A stretch of DNA of 64,000 nt from assembly GCA_946480085.1 (NCBI GenBank), contig CAMLHZ010000001.1, forward strand, positions 806,001 through 870,000, written 5' to 3'. Under the pieces are notes generated by a model that had not been told where the DNA came from, did no database searches, and worked only from the letters and a program-made list of their open reading frames with translations. Position 1 is the stretch's first letter. The number at the start of each line of letters is the position of its first letter. This document shows, piece after piece, positions 25,668-35,840 of the stretch. The stretch is from an uncultured Flavobacteriales bacterium (GTDB lineage Bacteria > Bacteroidota > Bacteroidia > Flavobacteriales > Crocinitomicaceae). Both the position numbers and the translations under genes were made by a program.

Positions 25668-28600
25668 ATGGTCCAACGCTACTTAAGAACAACCTTCTGT
25701 CTTTTTTTGTTGTTTCTGCCTTTTTTATCAAAGGCACAGGTTTCTCCTTTTCAAGACTATGTTAAATGTAAAGGTGGATTTTTAAAAGGCAAAAGAGATA
25801 CACTTTATCCCGCTAAATTCGATCAGATCAAGGAAATTAGTTTTCATTCCAAAAAGGCATGGATTGTTTCTGAAAAAAGTATTTACGGCTGCATAGGCGC
25901 AGATGGGAGCTGGATTTTACCTTTAAAATATCAGAAAGTTGAATTTCAGGATCTATGGGATGCTTTTCTTGTGGGAGAAAATGGAAAAGTTGGTGTGATC
26001 TCAACCAGTAAGACAACGATTATTCCTCTGGAATACGACGAAATCTATTCCGAAATATATGATAAAATGTACTACGGCTGGATCTTTGCTCGTAAGGGCA
26101 AGCTCATCGCTGCGTTCAACGGTCAGGGTAAATTGATGATTCCTGCGAATTATGAAAAGATCGAACGCATAAGTGTGAATGACTATCCGCACACCATGAC
26201 TTTTTTCAGGGTAAAAACAGAAAACGCTTTCGGACTTGTTTCAGAAGAAGGTAAAGAGATTATTCCAGTTAAGTATAAGGAAATAGCCCTTTTTCAAAAT
26301 GCTGATGTTGGTGGAGAGAACGTGTTTTTTATGATTAAAAATGATCAGGATCAAAGCGCGATCGTGGATCAAACCGGACATCAGTATTTACCTTTTGAAA
26401 AAATGGAGCTCCGCCCTGTTTATACTGTAGAAACAGTTGTGAGAAACAGGAGCATTGATTATGTGCATGGTATGGATTCAACCGGGCGCGAACAGTTATG
26501 GAATCTTCAAAGCGGAAAGAAAAGTGATCTCTACGATCATATTAGCATCATAGGAAAATACTGTGTAGCAAACCAAAAAGGTAGTTTCCTGATTTTGGAC
26601 ACTAATTTTAACCTGTTGTTTCGGTATTCAAACCTGAATGACGTGTTGGAAACCTTTGACATGCGAACCGATCTTTCGTCTGAAAATAAATATGACGATG
26701 TAAGATACTCTGAGTGGAAGGAGTTTGTAAGCGAACTAGATGGTAGATACGATAGAACAAGTGATTTGCCGATCCTGAAAATTCATAGGACGGTAGAATT
26801 GTCGCACAAACAAGCTAAAAAAAAGGGATATACAACGGAAGAGTTTTATGGAATTCTCAATTTGGAAACTGGAAAAAGTTCTTCGGTTATTTACCAGGAT
26901 TTGCTGAGAGTTGGGTCTTGGAAAGGGGTTTATTATTGGGGTGTTAGAAAAGAAAAAGGACAGGGAGAAGACCAGTTTACTGCTGATGTTTACGATAGTA
27001 CTGGGGTTTTTCTGAGATCAACGCAATTCAATGAAAGCGAATATCAGCAGATCACCGATTTTCTGGAGGATGAAACGTATGTTTTGAGACCATTTGTGCC
27101 TTTAGGGCAACGTGATGCCGAAGGGCGAATGAAGTATTCAGGCTATTTGATGAATGGAAATCGCGTTGCAGACTATATTTTTGTTCAGCGACCTTTTTTG
27201 GCAACAACTACTTCTGATTCAACGGGAGTACTTGGATTTCATAGTACGAACGATGGTTCCCGATATACTGATTTTGACAATAAACCATTGCTGAGTAATA
27301 GGACATTTCATCATGATTGGGACTGGAATTTTTTACATGATGGTCCCAATGCGCATAAGTACAGTTTTAACGTTTTGAAGCTTGATATAGAAGGGTCATT
27401 TACAGGTGACGATTTGAAAATAATTGTTGATGATAAACTTCAAATTCTATTGGATTCATGTACTCATGTTAATTATCATCGGTTTACTGAGCACCCCAAA
27501 CTTGATCCGTCCAAAGCTTATCTTATCGCACAAAAGCACGGATTTTACTACGTTCAATACAACGGCACCTTCGTTCCATTAGATTCTACTTTTTTCAATA
27601 ACCCTACCAATGCTAATTTGGTTATTAACAAGCTAAGGGTGGACAACAACGGGAAAATTCTCGACTTGAATAAACCTCAAGCATCAAGTTTTGAGTTTAA
27701 AAATCTGAAGTACACCACTTATGACGGAACGCTGACAATTACGGATCTTAAAGGGAAAGTTATACAGGAAGTAAAAAATGTGATCAACGTGGGTAGAATG
27801 TCTTCTGTCATTTACGTTGTAAACACGAACAACAAGATAGGGCTGATCGATCCCGAAACAGGTCAGTGGTTTTTTATTCCCCAATACGATGAGGTTCACG
27901 AAGTGAATTCTGCCAGTTCTGATCTGTTTTATGCCCGACTCTTGAGTCGTTCTGATAAATGGATGATCGTAAAACAGGATGGTACACCCATAACCGAACC
28001 GATTTTCGATAATGCCCAGTGGTTGAATAGAAATAGCTGGACAGTAATAAGGTCTTTTGATAAGTACGGAACAATTGGACCGGACTTCAAGTTTATTTGT
28101 CAACCTAAATACAAGAATAAAATTGAGGTTGGAGATGAAGAAGTCTTTGTTGGAGAGAACGTTTACGCTATGATTGACCAAACCACCGGGAAAGTGTTTG
28201 AGTTTAACAGAAAATTGGTGAATCGCGATTATTCGAAAGGACATCTGTTCTACTTTAACGATTCAATACAATTTTTAAATCTAGCTGGTGTTGAAATTAT
28301 TCCTCCAACTCCGGTGTCAACCGTTGTGAAAACGATCAATCTGAGCAAAGTGTTTTATGGCAATTCCGTAATTAAGAATTGGGATCATTCTTTTGTTGAT
28401 GTTGGGATAAGTTATTGCGCAGATCAAGACACGGCTTTATGGATGTACAACAATCAGCTTCTTATGGATGAAGCAAAAAAATGGGTTTTGAATTGGGATC
28501 AGTTTAGTTACGGTAAATTACAGACACAAAAACAAGCAATCAAATGTACAATTGAACCTTTAATTGTGATTAAGCAGATGTATTCTGAACAAGTAACGGG

Positions 28601-28931
28601 CAGATGTTACCAACAGCCGGAAATTTCGTCAACTAGCACTCAAACTTATTCCTATCGTAATTACAGGATCGATAAAGATAAAATGACACCCTTAAAATTG
28701 TCCGATCTGTTTCTTCCGGAATCGAAGTATGTTGACCGAATAGATGCCTATTTGCTGAAAAAAATACAGAACGAGCAATATTTTGGTCCTAACTGTTTAG
28801 ACCTGGACAGAATAATAGCAGAGTTTAAGAAGAATTTCTACCTCAGTTATACGGGAATTCGATTCGTGTTTTATGCTGAGAATATCCAAATTGAGATGCC
28901 ATTTACGGAACTAACTGAAGTAATGAAATAG
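25668..28931 (+). CDS. Exported WG-repeat protein, paralog 2
   Basis: This 1,087-residue paralog has the same architecture as its upstream neighbour. The signal peptide is YLRTTFCLFLLFLPFLSKA. Then come VSPFQDYVKCKGGFLKGKRDTLYPAKFD, WG repeats (IYGCIGADGSWILPLKYQKV, GKVGVISTSKTTIIPLEYDEI, NAFGLVSEEGKEIIPVKYKEI, KIGLIDPETGQWFFIPQYDEV), the central ILLDSCTHV and the C-terminal domain (MYSEQVTGRCYQQP, LSDLFLPESKYVDRIDAYL, QYFGPNCLDL, AEFKKNFYL). The DNA around its ATG (ACCATGGTCCAACGCTACTT) is nearly the same as in paralog 1, a sign of recent duplication. The gap between the two genes is 54 bases. Confidence 0.9.
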   Translation: MVQRYLRTTFCLFLLFLPFLSKAQVSPFQDYVKCKGGFLKGKRDTLYPAKFDQIKEISFHSKKAWIVSEKSIYGCIGADGSWILPLKYQKVEFQDLWDAFLVGENGKVGVISTSKTTIIPLEYDEIYSEIYDKMYYGWIFARKGKLIAAFNGQGKLMIPANYEKIERISVNDYPHTMTFFRVKTENAFGLVSEEGKEIIPVKYKEIALFQNADVGGENVFFMIKNDQDQSAIVDQTGHQYLPFEKMELRPVYTVETVVRNRSIDYVHGMDSTGREQLWNLQSGKKSDLYDHISIIGKYCVANQKGSFLILDTNFNLLFRYSNLNDVLETFDMRTDLSSENKYDDVRYSEWKEFVSELDGRYDRTSDLPILKIHRTVELSHKQAKKKGYTTEEFYGILNLETGKSSSVIYQDLLRVGSWKGVYYWGVRKEKGQGEDQFTADVYDSTGVFLRSTQFNESEYQQITDFLEDETYVLRPFVPLGQRDAEGRMKYSGYLMNGNRVADYIFVQRPFLATTTSDSTGVLGFHSTNDGSRYTDFDNKPLLSNRTFHHDWDWNFLHDGPNAHKYSFNVLKLDIEGSFTGDDLKIIVDDKLQILLDSCTHVNYHRFTEHPKLDPSKAYLIAQKHGFYYVQYNGTFVPLDSTFFNNPTNANLVINKLRVDNNGKILDLNKPQASSFEFKNLKYTTYDGTLTITDLKGKVIQEVKNVINVGRMSSVIYVVNTNNKIGLIDPETGQWFFIPQYDEVHEVNSASSDLFYARLLSRSDKWMIVKQDGTPITEPIFDNAQWLNRNSWTVIRSFDKYGTIGPDFKFICQPKYKNKIEVGDEEVFVGENVYAMIDQTTGKVFEFNRKLVNRDYSKGHLFYFNDSIQFLNLAGVEIIPPTPVSTVVKTINLSKVFYGNSVIKNWDHSFVDVGISYCADQDTALWMYNNQLLMDEAKKWVLNWDQFSYGKLQTQKQAIKCTIEPLIVIKQMYSEQVTGRCYQQPEISSTSTQTYSYRNYRIDKDKMTPLKLSDLFLPESKYVDRIDAYLLKKIQNEQYFGPNCLDLDRIIAEFKKNFYLSYTGIRFVFYAENIQIEMPFTELTEVMK

Positions 28932-28937
28932 CTGAAT

Positions 28938-31900
28938 ATGCCAAGAGGAAAAGCCAAAAGCCGAAAAGAGGAAAATGACCATGCATCCAAGAATGCTGGA
29001 TCAGGCTTATTGCGTCTTGCTCTTTTGTCCTTCCTCCTTTCTCTTTCCTCTACAGATTTATCAGCACAAATCAAACCCTTCGAAGATTATTCCAAATGCA
29101 TGACTGGTTTTCTCAACGAAAAAGGCGACACTGTTTTTCCTGCTCAGTTTGAAATGATCAGGGATATTCGACTCAATAACCGCAGTTGGTACATACAATC
29201 AGATACCTCGTATTGGCTCGTAAATTATCAGGGTAAATTTGGTTACCTCAATCAAGCCGGAGTTTGGCTCTTAAAACCTCAATTCGAGGATTATTACATT
29301 ATTGGCGATAAGTATTTCTTTTTTCATAAGAGCTCCAAGTATGGTGTGTTCGATCGCCATGGAAAGATGGTCTTGCCTGTTGAATTTGATACGATCTATT
29401 CCAATCCATGGACACCTCCCAATAACAAAGTAGTCTACAATGTCGTAAAAAGTGGACGTCTTGGATTATATTCCAACGATTTCAAGTTAATTGTGCCTCA
29501 TGAATACGATACGATTGATCAGTTGGCTTATCGGGTTGGATCGTCAATGAAATACCATCGTATGTTCATGGCAAAGGGTAAAAACAAAGCCCAGGTTTAT
29601 GACTCGCTTGGCTTACCGCTTGTGCCAAACAATTACATCCAAATTGAGCCATTTGTTGATGAAAATACGATCTCTACGAACTATTTATTCGGTGTTAAGA
29701 ACGCAAAGAACCTGTACACAGTTGTAGATTCAACAGGAAAAGAACTGGTGAAACCGGCTAAATTCCCGTTTCAGCCACTGTTTACACCGCACAATTTTAT
29801 TGATAAAAGTCGGGTGACTTATTTGAAACTGTATGATGGGGTGCGGACAGGAGAAACAAAGATCGTTCGTCTGTCCGATGGAAAGGAAACGGCATGGCAT
29901 TCAACGATTGGAACGGTAGGTGATTGGTTTGTGGTGTTTAATGCGAAAAAATGGAAAGTTCTTGATTCCAGCCTGAATGTAGTTTTTGAACAACCTGACT
30001 CCACATATCAACTTCATGCGTTTTATGCTTATTCAACCTTTGGGCCAACGGCTGGAAGAGGACCTGATCCGAACCATGACACGGCCATGCATGAACATTA
30101 CCTTTCGACATTTGGCGAAGACGTGAACTTACCGCAACTCTTTGTTTTAGAAAAACAAGGTGAGCAGATTGGGACCTGGAAACATGATGGACAAAGCACT
30201 CCATTTTACAAAAAACGTGTCGGCTTGTTGCACATGACAAGCAAAGTTCAAAGTCCTGTGAAATACGACCAGATTGTTCGCTTCGGCGGTGGAGGAAAAA
30301 CCTACTATTGGGCTGTTTACCCGAATGAAGATACAACTGATGCTGCGAAGAAATTCCTGGTCGATGTGTATGATACAGATGTGAAACTGTTGAGAACGAT
30401 TTTCCTAAGTATGGATGATAACGCTCGTTTATACAAGTATGCAAGTAATGTCCGTGTTCGTCCAAACGTGAATACATACAACGCAACGACATTGCGGGAA
30501 TTTAGGGATTCTACCCTTCAGCAAATAAAATGGATAGATGGAACCTTGCCAGAAGTTGCGACGTTTGATTTTCCGATTGTGGACTTAGTCATTCGTGCCG
30601 ATTCTTCAGGTTACGCCTTGATTAAAGATCCGGTTTCTAAGAAGTATTCACTTGAAAGCATCCAAAATGGAAATCACCCATTCGAGGGAAAGACGTTTAC
30701 GGAAATTCAGTTTTATCGCACAGGCTATAATAATCAAGTATTGTCACCAACTGTTTTGATTGGAGACGAAATCATCTTTACCGATAGAGAATACAACGTT
30801 CTTTTGGATTCTTGTTCTCAGATCGTTAGTCAGAAGAATATGCAAATACTGATGTTGCAAACAGATGCTAATATTCTGGCAGTTCGTAATGGGATGTTGT
30901 ATGGTTATATCGGTGGCAAATTTGAATTGATGGATTCTACAAGACTCAGATATGGTTATAAAAAGTATTGGTTTTATGATCAGGGATATGTAGATAAGCA
31001 CGGTCGTTTTTTTACAGGAAAATCGCCTGTTATTGCTGGTAATTATGCCGGAAGTGTTTCGGGTGGAGTGCTCACACTTGAACATTTGAAAACGGGTGAA
31101 CAGATCAACATTAAGAATATTTCTGCGGTAAAAGAATATAATGGTGAGTTCAAAGTAACTTCTTCTAAAGGAAAAAAAGGATTAATCACAAGTTTGGATG
31201 CAAGTTGGTCGGTGAAACCCAAATACGACAGTATTGTAGCTATGGATTACTATACTTACAGTTATTATTTTGCCAGAAACAACAATGAAAATGAAGGTAA
31301 ATGGCTTATTGTTAACGCTAAAGCCAGAAAAGTCACCAAAGCCATTTTTGATGTGCCTTTTCATTTTTCACCCGATGATGAGGAGTTTGTTTTTGCCCGT
31401 TCAAATGGTAAAATGGGCACGTTGAACAATAAGTTCAAATGGGCTACAAAACCCCTTTACGATACCTGTGGAACAATTAACCATGTGCCCATACTTTATG
31501 GCGAAAACACGTTTGCAATTATTGACGAATGGACCGGGAAGTCGTTTTCAACTTCCGCTGATTCTGTGTTTATTGGTTCACTAAGTCATATAATTGTTCT
31601 TTTCGATAAAGGCACAATTGAAGTTCGCCGATCGGATGGAGATATAGTTTTACCAAGAACAAACATTGAGGAAGGTTTGAAAAACGATGAAATTAACCTG
31701 TTCTCTGATCCGGTAATTTCAAAATCACAACGAGAATATTGGAGAGAACATCCGGAACTTATTCGAAATATTCCGGCAATAAATAGAAGAATGAAATACC
31801 TGGAATTGCAGGAGTTAAGAGAATGGAGTTTTTCTAAAGAATTGCTCTTGTTTTATAAAAATCGCTTTTCCCGAACAATACGCCCACAAGATTGTGATAT

Positions 31901-32306
31901 CGAAACTGCAGGATTTTCCCCATTTGTTTATTCCGAAAAGATAAGCGGTGATTGTGTGGAAAACAGTCCGTTTATCTGTAACGAATATGATAGAAAAGTG
32001 AAGTACGTTAACTACCGGATCAGTAACGATTCATTGATTCAGGTGGAGGAACTTGCGGATCTTTTTATTCCAAATTCCAACTGGGAAAAGAGAATTGATG
32101 AGTTGATGACAAAAGCCATTCAGGCTGATCAGGTTTTTGGTTTAAGTTGTGTTGATATTCCTGGAACGATTGAAGACTTGAAACCGCGTTTTATCCTTAG
32201 CGATGAAGGAATTTCCTTCAAAGTTTGTGGACATTACGATACTTATATTCTAATTTCCACCGAAACACTAAAGGATGTGTTGCGCTGGCCCGAAATGTTT
32301 AACTGA
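28938..32306 (+). CDS. Exported WG-repeat protein, paralog 3
   Basis: This 1,122-residue paralog starts six bases after paralog 2. Its N-terminal region is unusual: about 25 polar, basic residues (MPRGKAKSRKEENDHASKNA) precede the hydrophobic core LLRLALLSFLLSLSSTDLSA. These residues are encoded by a short repeat shared with paralog 4. The family motif is IKPFEDYSKCMTGFLNEKGDTVFPAQFE. WG repeats, VLLDSCSQ, and the C-terminal domain (VYSEKISGDCVE, LADLFIPNSNWEKRIDELM, QVFGLSCVDI) follow. The signal peptide should still work, but its n-region is longer than in paralogs 1 and 2. No better internal ATG exists before the hydrophobic core. Confidence 0.88.
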   Translation: MPRGKAKSRKEENDHASKNAGSGLLRLALLSFLLSLSSTDLSAQIKPFEDYSKCMTGFLNEKGDTVFPAQFEMIRDIRLNNRSWYIQSDTSYWLVNYQGKFGYLNQAGVWLLKPQFEDYYIIGDKYFFFHKSSKYGVFDRHGKMVLPVEFDTIYSNPWTPPNNKVVYNVVKSGRLGLYSNDFKLIVPHEYDTIDQLAYRVGSSMKYHRMFMAKGKNKAQVYDSLGLPLVPNNYIQIEPFVDENTISTNYLFGVKNAKNLYTVVDSTGKELVKPAKFPFQPLFTPHNFIDKSRVTYLKLYDGVRTGETKIVRLSDGKETAWHSTIGTVGDWFVVFNAKKWKVLDSSLNVVFEQPDSTYQLHAFYAYSTFGPTAGRGPDPNHDTAMHEHYLSTFGEDVNLPQLFVLEKQGEQIGTWKHDGQSTPFYKKRVGLLHMTSKVQSPVKYDQIVRFGGGGKTYYWAVYPNEDTTDAAKKFLVDVYDTDVKLLRTIFLSMDDNARLYKYASNVRVRPNVNTYNATTLREFRDSTLQQIKWIDGTLPEVATFDFPIVDLVIRADSSGYALIKDPVSKKYSLESIQNGNHPFEGKTFTEIQFYRTGYNNQVLSPTVLIGDEIIFTDREYNVLLDSCSQIVSQKNMQILMLQTDANILAVRNGMLYGYIGGKFELMDSTRLRYGYKKYWFYDQGYVDKHGRFFTGKSPVIAGNYAGSVSGGVLTLEHLKTGEQINIKNISAVKEYNGEFKVTSSKGKKGLITSLDASWSVKPKYDSIVAMDYYTYSYYFARNNNENEGKWLIVNAKARKVTKAIFDVPFHFSPDDEEFVFARSNGKMGTLNNKFKWATKPLYDTCGTINHVPILYGENTFAIIDEWTGKSFSTSADSVFIGSLSHIIVLFDKGTIEVRRSDGDIVLPRTNIEEGLKNDEINLFSDPVISKSQREYWREHPELIRNIPAINRRMKYLELQELREWSFSKELLLFYKNRFSRTIRPQDCDIETAGFSPFVYSEKISGDCVENSPFICNEYDRKVKYVNYRISNDSLIQVEELADLFIPNSNWEKRIDELMTKAIQADQVFGLSCVDIPGTIEDLKPRFILSDEGISFKVCGHYDTYILISTETLKDVLRWPEMFN

Positions 32307-32313
32307 TTGCAAT

Positions 32314-35300
32314 ATGGAAAGCCAAAAAGCCAAAAGCCGAAAAGAGGAAATGATGAGTAGAGACGCGATGCATCGCGTCTCTACAATTGTACGCGTTTTT
32401 TTGCTTTTCCTCTTTTCTCTTTCCTCTGCTAATCTATCTGCCCAAATCAAACCATTCGAAGATTATTCCAAATGCAAGATCGGCTTTAGAGGAACATGGA
32501 ATGATACGTTGTTCCCCGCGAAATTTGAAGCGGCTATTCCTTTTACTTCCTCCGATGATAACTATAGAAATTATCGCGCTGAACGGTTCGATTACCTTGT
32601 TTCTGAAAAAGGAAAGTGGGGCTGGCTCAATCCAGACGGAAAATGGCTGCTCGAACCTAAATATGACGCGCTGAAATTCGAATCGCGGTTGAATCTCGTT
32701 ATCGCAAAATTGAATGGAAAATGTGGGGCTTTTGCCATTGATGGCTCACCAGGAATTCCATTAGTTTATGATACGATCCAAAATTCATTGATCATTGCGC
32801 CTTTTGATTTGCAGGTAACTTTAAATCATCACATTGGTTTTTGCGCGCGCAATGGAAAAGAACTTATCCCACCAAATTATGTAAACATTGAGCCTCATTT
32901 CTATAAAATAGATTCATTGACCTGGGGAACGGACTTTTTCTGTTTTACGGATAAGGAAATGCATACTTACGATACAGCAGGAAAGATAATGTTCACGAAA
33001 CCGTTTGTCAGACTGAGCGATTTCGCTCCGGGAATGGATAGACGACGTTTGAATTATTTGTTTTTAACAGAAACTGCAACTGGAGAGTTTACGGTAATGG
33101 ACCCAAAGGGAAAGGTATACCTTCCATTGAGTAAATTCCCTTATCGACCTGTTTATACAATGCAGGCTTACCTTGATAGAAAAACGGTGAATTTTGCAAG
33201 AGAAGAAAATTGGAATGAACGTTATGATGAGGTAAGTTCCAGACTGACGAGCATGTCAACCGGTAAACAATCACAATGGTATAAGGAGATTCAATTTGTT
33301 AAGGATAGAATTTATGCCCACGACGATGATCGCTGGTATTTGCTCGATACCAATTTCAACATACTTTATGAGCAGAAATACATTCATGAACAATTTGTTT
33401 TCTGTGATTATTATGGTGAACCGACTGAATATCTTCCCGGTGATGGCGATTTGGAAAATTTGGGTGAGTACCAGGAATTTCTGTACCTAAAACAGATGGC
33501 TTCTCATGAGATTAAAATCTCCCCGGTGATCATTATAAAACATTGGTATCAGAGTAAGAAAAAGGTGAAAGTTGGCAACAAATATTATCCTGTTCCGCTT
33601 GCAGAATATTTTGGATTGTTCAATAGTGCAACTAAAAAATCATCGCCCATAATTTACAAACGCATCTACACAATTCGACAAAACAACACCTTCTATTATT
33701 GGGCGATTCATGGCGATTATGATTTTCTCAACGCGGTGGAAGAGTTTTCTGCAGATGTATACGATGAAAACCTCAATTATCTCAGAACAGTTTGTGTAAA
33801 TTATAGTTTGTATGAGCGGCTTGGATACCTTGGAGGAGGATTTTTGCTTCCTGATAAACCTATACTGATCAGCTCTGAACCCCAGGGTGAATCACGTGTA
33901 TTTCTTCGTGATATTTGTTGGTTTGACGGAAGTGTTCCCAACGTCCATCATTTCGAGGATATTATTATTGGTACATACATTAATCCCGATTCTACCGGTT
34001 ATGTAATGCTTCAAAATGAACGGAATGAAGTTTATTTCAGAAGTGTTTCGGGCCCTGATCCAATTTATGATAACAAAGTGTTTTATCATTATGAACCCTT
34101 GCACAACGGTGAACAATATGACTACTTTATAAAGCTGAGAGATTCTGTAGGATTGTTCACTATCCTGAATCAACAACTGGAAATGCTCATAGATTCCTGT
34201 TCTCAAAAAATATGGGTTGATCGCAACAATTCAGGATTACAACTCAAATACTTAGAATTACCTGTTATCATGGTCCGAAAAGGGCTGGTTTATGCTTACG
34301 TTCAAAATGAGTTCAAACTGCTCGATGCTTCCTTCTTTATAGCTCCAAACGATCTTAATCAGATTAATCTCTACTCGTATGTCGACAATTCAGGAAGATT
34401 GTACTCCGCTGAAGAGTTAGAATGGCGAAAGCAGCCCAAAAAAGGTTCTGTAGGAAAGTTCATGATTGCCTTCGATAAAAGAGAACTGAAACTAACTGAA
34501 TTAAAAACCAGTAAATCAATCGTTTTTCCGAATGTGGTTGCGTATCGGGTGTTAGATGGAAAGCAAAAGCTGGTTGTAAAAACCATGGATAAGAAGTGTG
34601 GGATTATTGATGGTAAAACCGGGCTTTGGTATGTGAAACCAATTTATGATTCCATTTCTGCGGAGAATTATGCGAATCCGGAGTACCTGTTTGCCAGAGA
34701 CAAGGCCATTAGCTCCACAAAATGGTTCGGAATAAAAACAGATGGTTCTATTGTTACAGGACCAGAGTTCGATTACCCGATAAGCATTTATAAGGATAAG
34801 AATTATGGTTTGGCCAGATCGAATAACAGGTGGGGAACTATTGATACCGTTTTTAACTGGATAACAAATCCCAAATTCAGAAACTATCTGAATGTTGGAA
34901 GTTCATTGGTGATGTTTGAGTATCCGGATAAGTATGAGTTTATGGATCAATCGACCGGAAAACTGTTTCCAGCGCAACATGATTCTGTTAACCTGCTTTA
35001 TCCCGAACGCATGATTCTTTTTCATCAGGGAAAGATTGAGATATTGGATAACAAGGGGAAAGTGCTTCTTCCAAAGATGGAAAGAAGTGAAGCTGTTAAA
35101 ACTGCTAATCTTGCACAGATACTGCAAGGAGGGTTAGTACGGAGCTTAGGTCAGCAAATTCGAATTCAGGAAGATCTGATGATTGTTATGCCCGACAACA
35201 AGCTTTTGGTAAAGCGTAACAACGAGAACATTTTGGAGAATTGCAGGTTCAATTGTTTGACCCGAAGAGAAATACTTGAGCTCCAAAACAAAAATTACTG

Positions 35301-35745
35301 CGATCGACTTACGAAATCTGCTACCAAAAGAACGCCTTATCGTTTTACGGACAACGTTTATGTAGAGCAAAAACTGGGCAATTACGAGCACTTTAAATCG
35401 AAAACACTTAATGCTTGTTCAGGAGCCTATTATTACACGGGCAAGTTTACCAACTTCCGAATCGTAAATGATAGCTTAGTGGAGATAAAGCAATTGTCTG
35501 AGTTATTCATTAAAGATTCAGGTTACGAATTGAAGTTGAATGCGCTTTTGGAAAAAGTAATTCAACGCGAACAAGCCCTTGGTTTGGTTTGTACAGATAT
35601 GGGAGCTGCCATTGAACAAATGAAGCAGAACTTTATTATTGAATCGGGGAAATTGAGTTTTGTGGAATGCACTTCCAAAAAGATACTGTCCGTTTCTATA
35701 AAGGATTTGGAGGAGTATCTGTTGATGAAAGAACTTTTTGAATAA
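32314..35745 (+). CDS. Exported WG-repeat protein, paralog 4
   Basis: Start at ATG 32314 (MESQKAKSRKEEMMSRDAMH) is chosen over an upstream GTG that overlaps paralog 3; ATGs at 32350 and 32353 are also possible. That gives about 1,143 residues. The n-region is encoded by two repeat elements: the 23-base word shared with paralog 3 and a 28-base perfect palindrome (32357-32384), read as SRDAMHRVST. The core VFLLFLFSLSSANLSA is intact. Then IKPFEDYSKCKIGFRGTWNDTLFPAKFE, WG repeats, MLIDSCSQ and the C-terminal domain (VYVEQKLGN..., LSELFIKDSGYELKLNALL, QALGLVCTDM). The YxEx-GxC motif is stretched and partly lost here, making this the most divergent C-terminus. Confidence 0.88.
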   Translation: MESQKAKSRKEEMMSRDAMHRVSTIVRVFLLFLFSLSSANLSAQIKPFEDYSKCKIGFRGTWNDTLFPAKFEAAIPFTSSDDNYRNYRAERFDYLVSEKGKWGWLNPDGKWLLEPKYDALKFESRLNLVIAKLNGKCGAFAIDGSPGIPLVYDTIQNSLIIAPFDLQVTLNHHIGFCARNGKELIPPNYVNIEPHFYKIDSLTWGTDFFCFTDKEMHTYDTAGKIMFTKPFVRLSDFAPGMDRRRLNYLFLTETATGEFTVMDPKGKVYLPLSKFPYRPVYTMQAYLDRKTVNFAREENWNERYDEVSSRLTSMSTGKQSQWYKEIQFVKDRIYAHDDDRWYLLDTNFNILYEQKYIHEQFVFCDYYGEPTEYLPGDGDLENLGEYQEFLYLKQMASHEIKISPVIIIKHWYQSKKKVKVGNKYYPVPLAEYFGLFNSATKKSSPIIYKRIYTIRQNNTFYYWAIHGDYDFLNAVEEFSADVYDENLNYLRTVCVNYSLYERLGYLGGGFLLPDKPILISSEPQGESRVFLRDICWFDGSVPNVHHFEDIIIGTYINPDSTGYVMLQNERNEVYFRSVSGPDPIYDNKVFYHYEPLHNGEQYDYFIKLRDSVGLFTILNQQLEMLIDSCSQKIWVDRNNSGLQLKYLELPVIMVRKGLVYAYVQNEFKLLDASFFIAPNDLNQINLYSYVDNSGRLYSAEELEWRKQPKKGSVGKFMIAFDKRELKLTELKTSKSIVFPNVVAYRVLDGKQKLVVKTMDKKCGIIDGKTGLWYVKPIYDSISAENYANPEYLFARDKAISSTKWFGIKTDGSIVTGPEFDYPISIYKDKNYGLARSNNRWGTIDTVFNWITNPKFRNYLNVGSSLVMFEYPDKYEFMDQSTGKLFPAQHDSVNLLYPERMILFHQGKIEILDNKGKVLLPKMERSEAVKTANLAQILQGGLVRSLGQQIRIQEDLMIVMPDNKLLVKRNNENILENCRFNCLTRREILELQNKNYCDRLTKSATKRTPYRFTDNVYVEQKLGNYEHFKSKTLNACSGAYYYTGKFTNFRIVNDSLVEIKQLSELFIKDSGYELKLNALLEKVIQREQALGLVCTDMGAAIEQMKQNFIIESGKLSFVECTSKKILSVSIKDLEEYLLMKELFE
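32357..32384. repeat. 28-base perfect palindrome inside the signal-peptide region of paralog 4
   Basis: The left half GTAGAGACGCGATG is followed directly by its reverse complement, with no loop. A degenerate copy (AGATGCATCGTGTCTTTAC) lies at about 50155-50173. This word type is common as a dispersed palindrome in Bacteroidota and cyanobacteria (general knowledge). Here it is in frame with no stop. Confidence 0.85.
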
Positions 35746-35840
35746 TTCTAAATTCCAAAATGCTAAATTTTAAAACTTAGTAAGTGTTAACTGTAACACG
35801 CAATCCTTTTTAGAATTTAGAATTTTAAAATTTAGAATTA
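35744..35840. terminator. Large imperfect inverted repeat between convergent genes
   Basis: The left arm (35744-35775, AATTCTAAATTCCAAAATGC...) and the right arm (35807-35839) are about 32-base imperfect reverse complements made of AATTCTAAAT/TTTAAAA words. A smaller GTGTTAACtGTAACAC hairpin lies in the loop. It lies between the end of paralog 4 (plus) and the lipoprotein gene (minus) and probably terminates both. Confidence 0.55.

Noticed and set aside
27684..28244. 186-codon minus frame inside WG paralog 2
   Set aside because: Antisense to a continuous coding sequence conserved among paralogs; no motif.
32275..32313. GTG start for WG paralog 4
   Set aside because: It would overlap paralog 3 and add Cys-rich residues; ATG 32314 or the later ATGs fit a signal peptide better.
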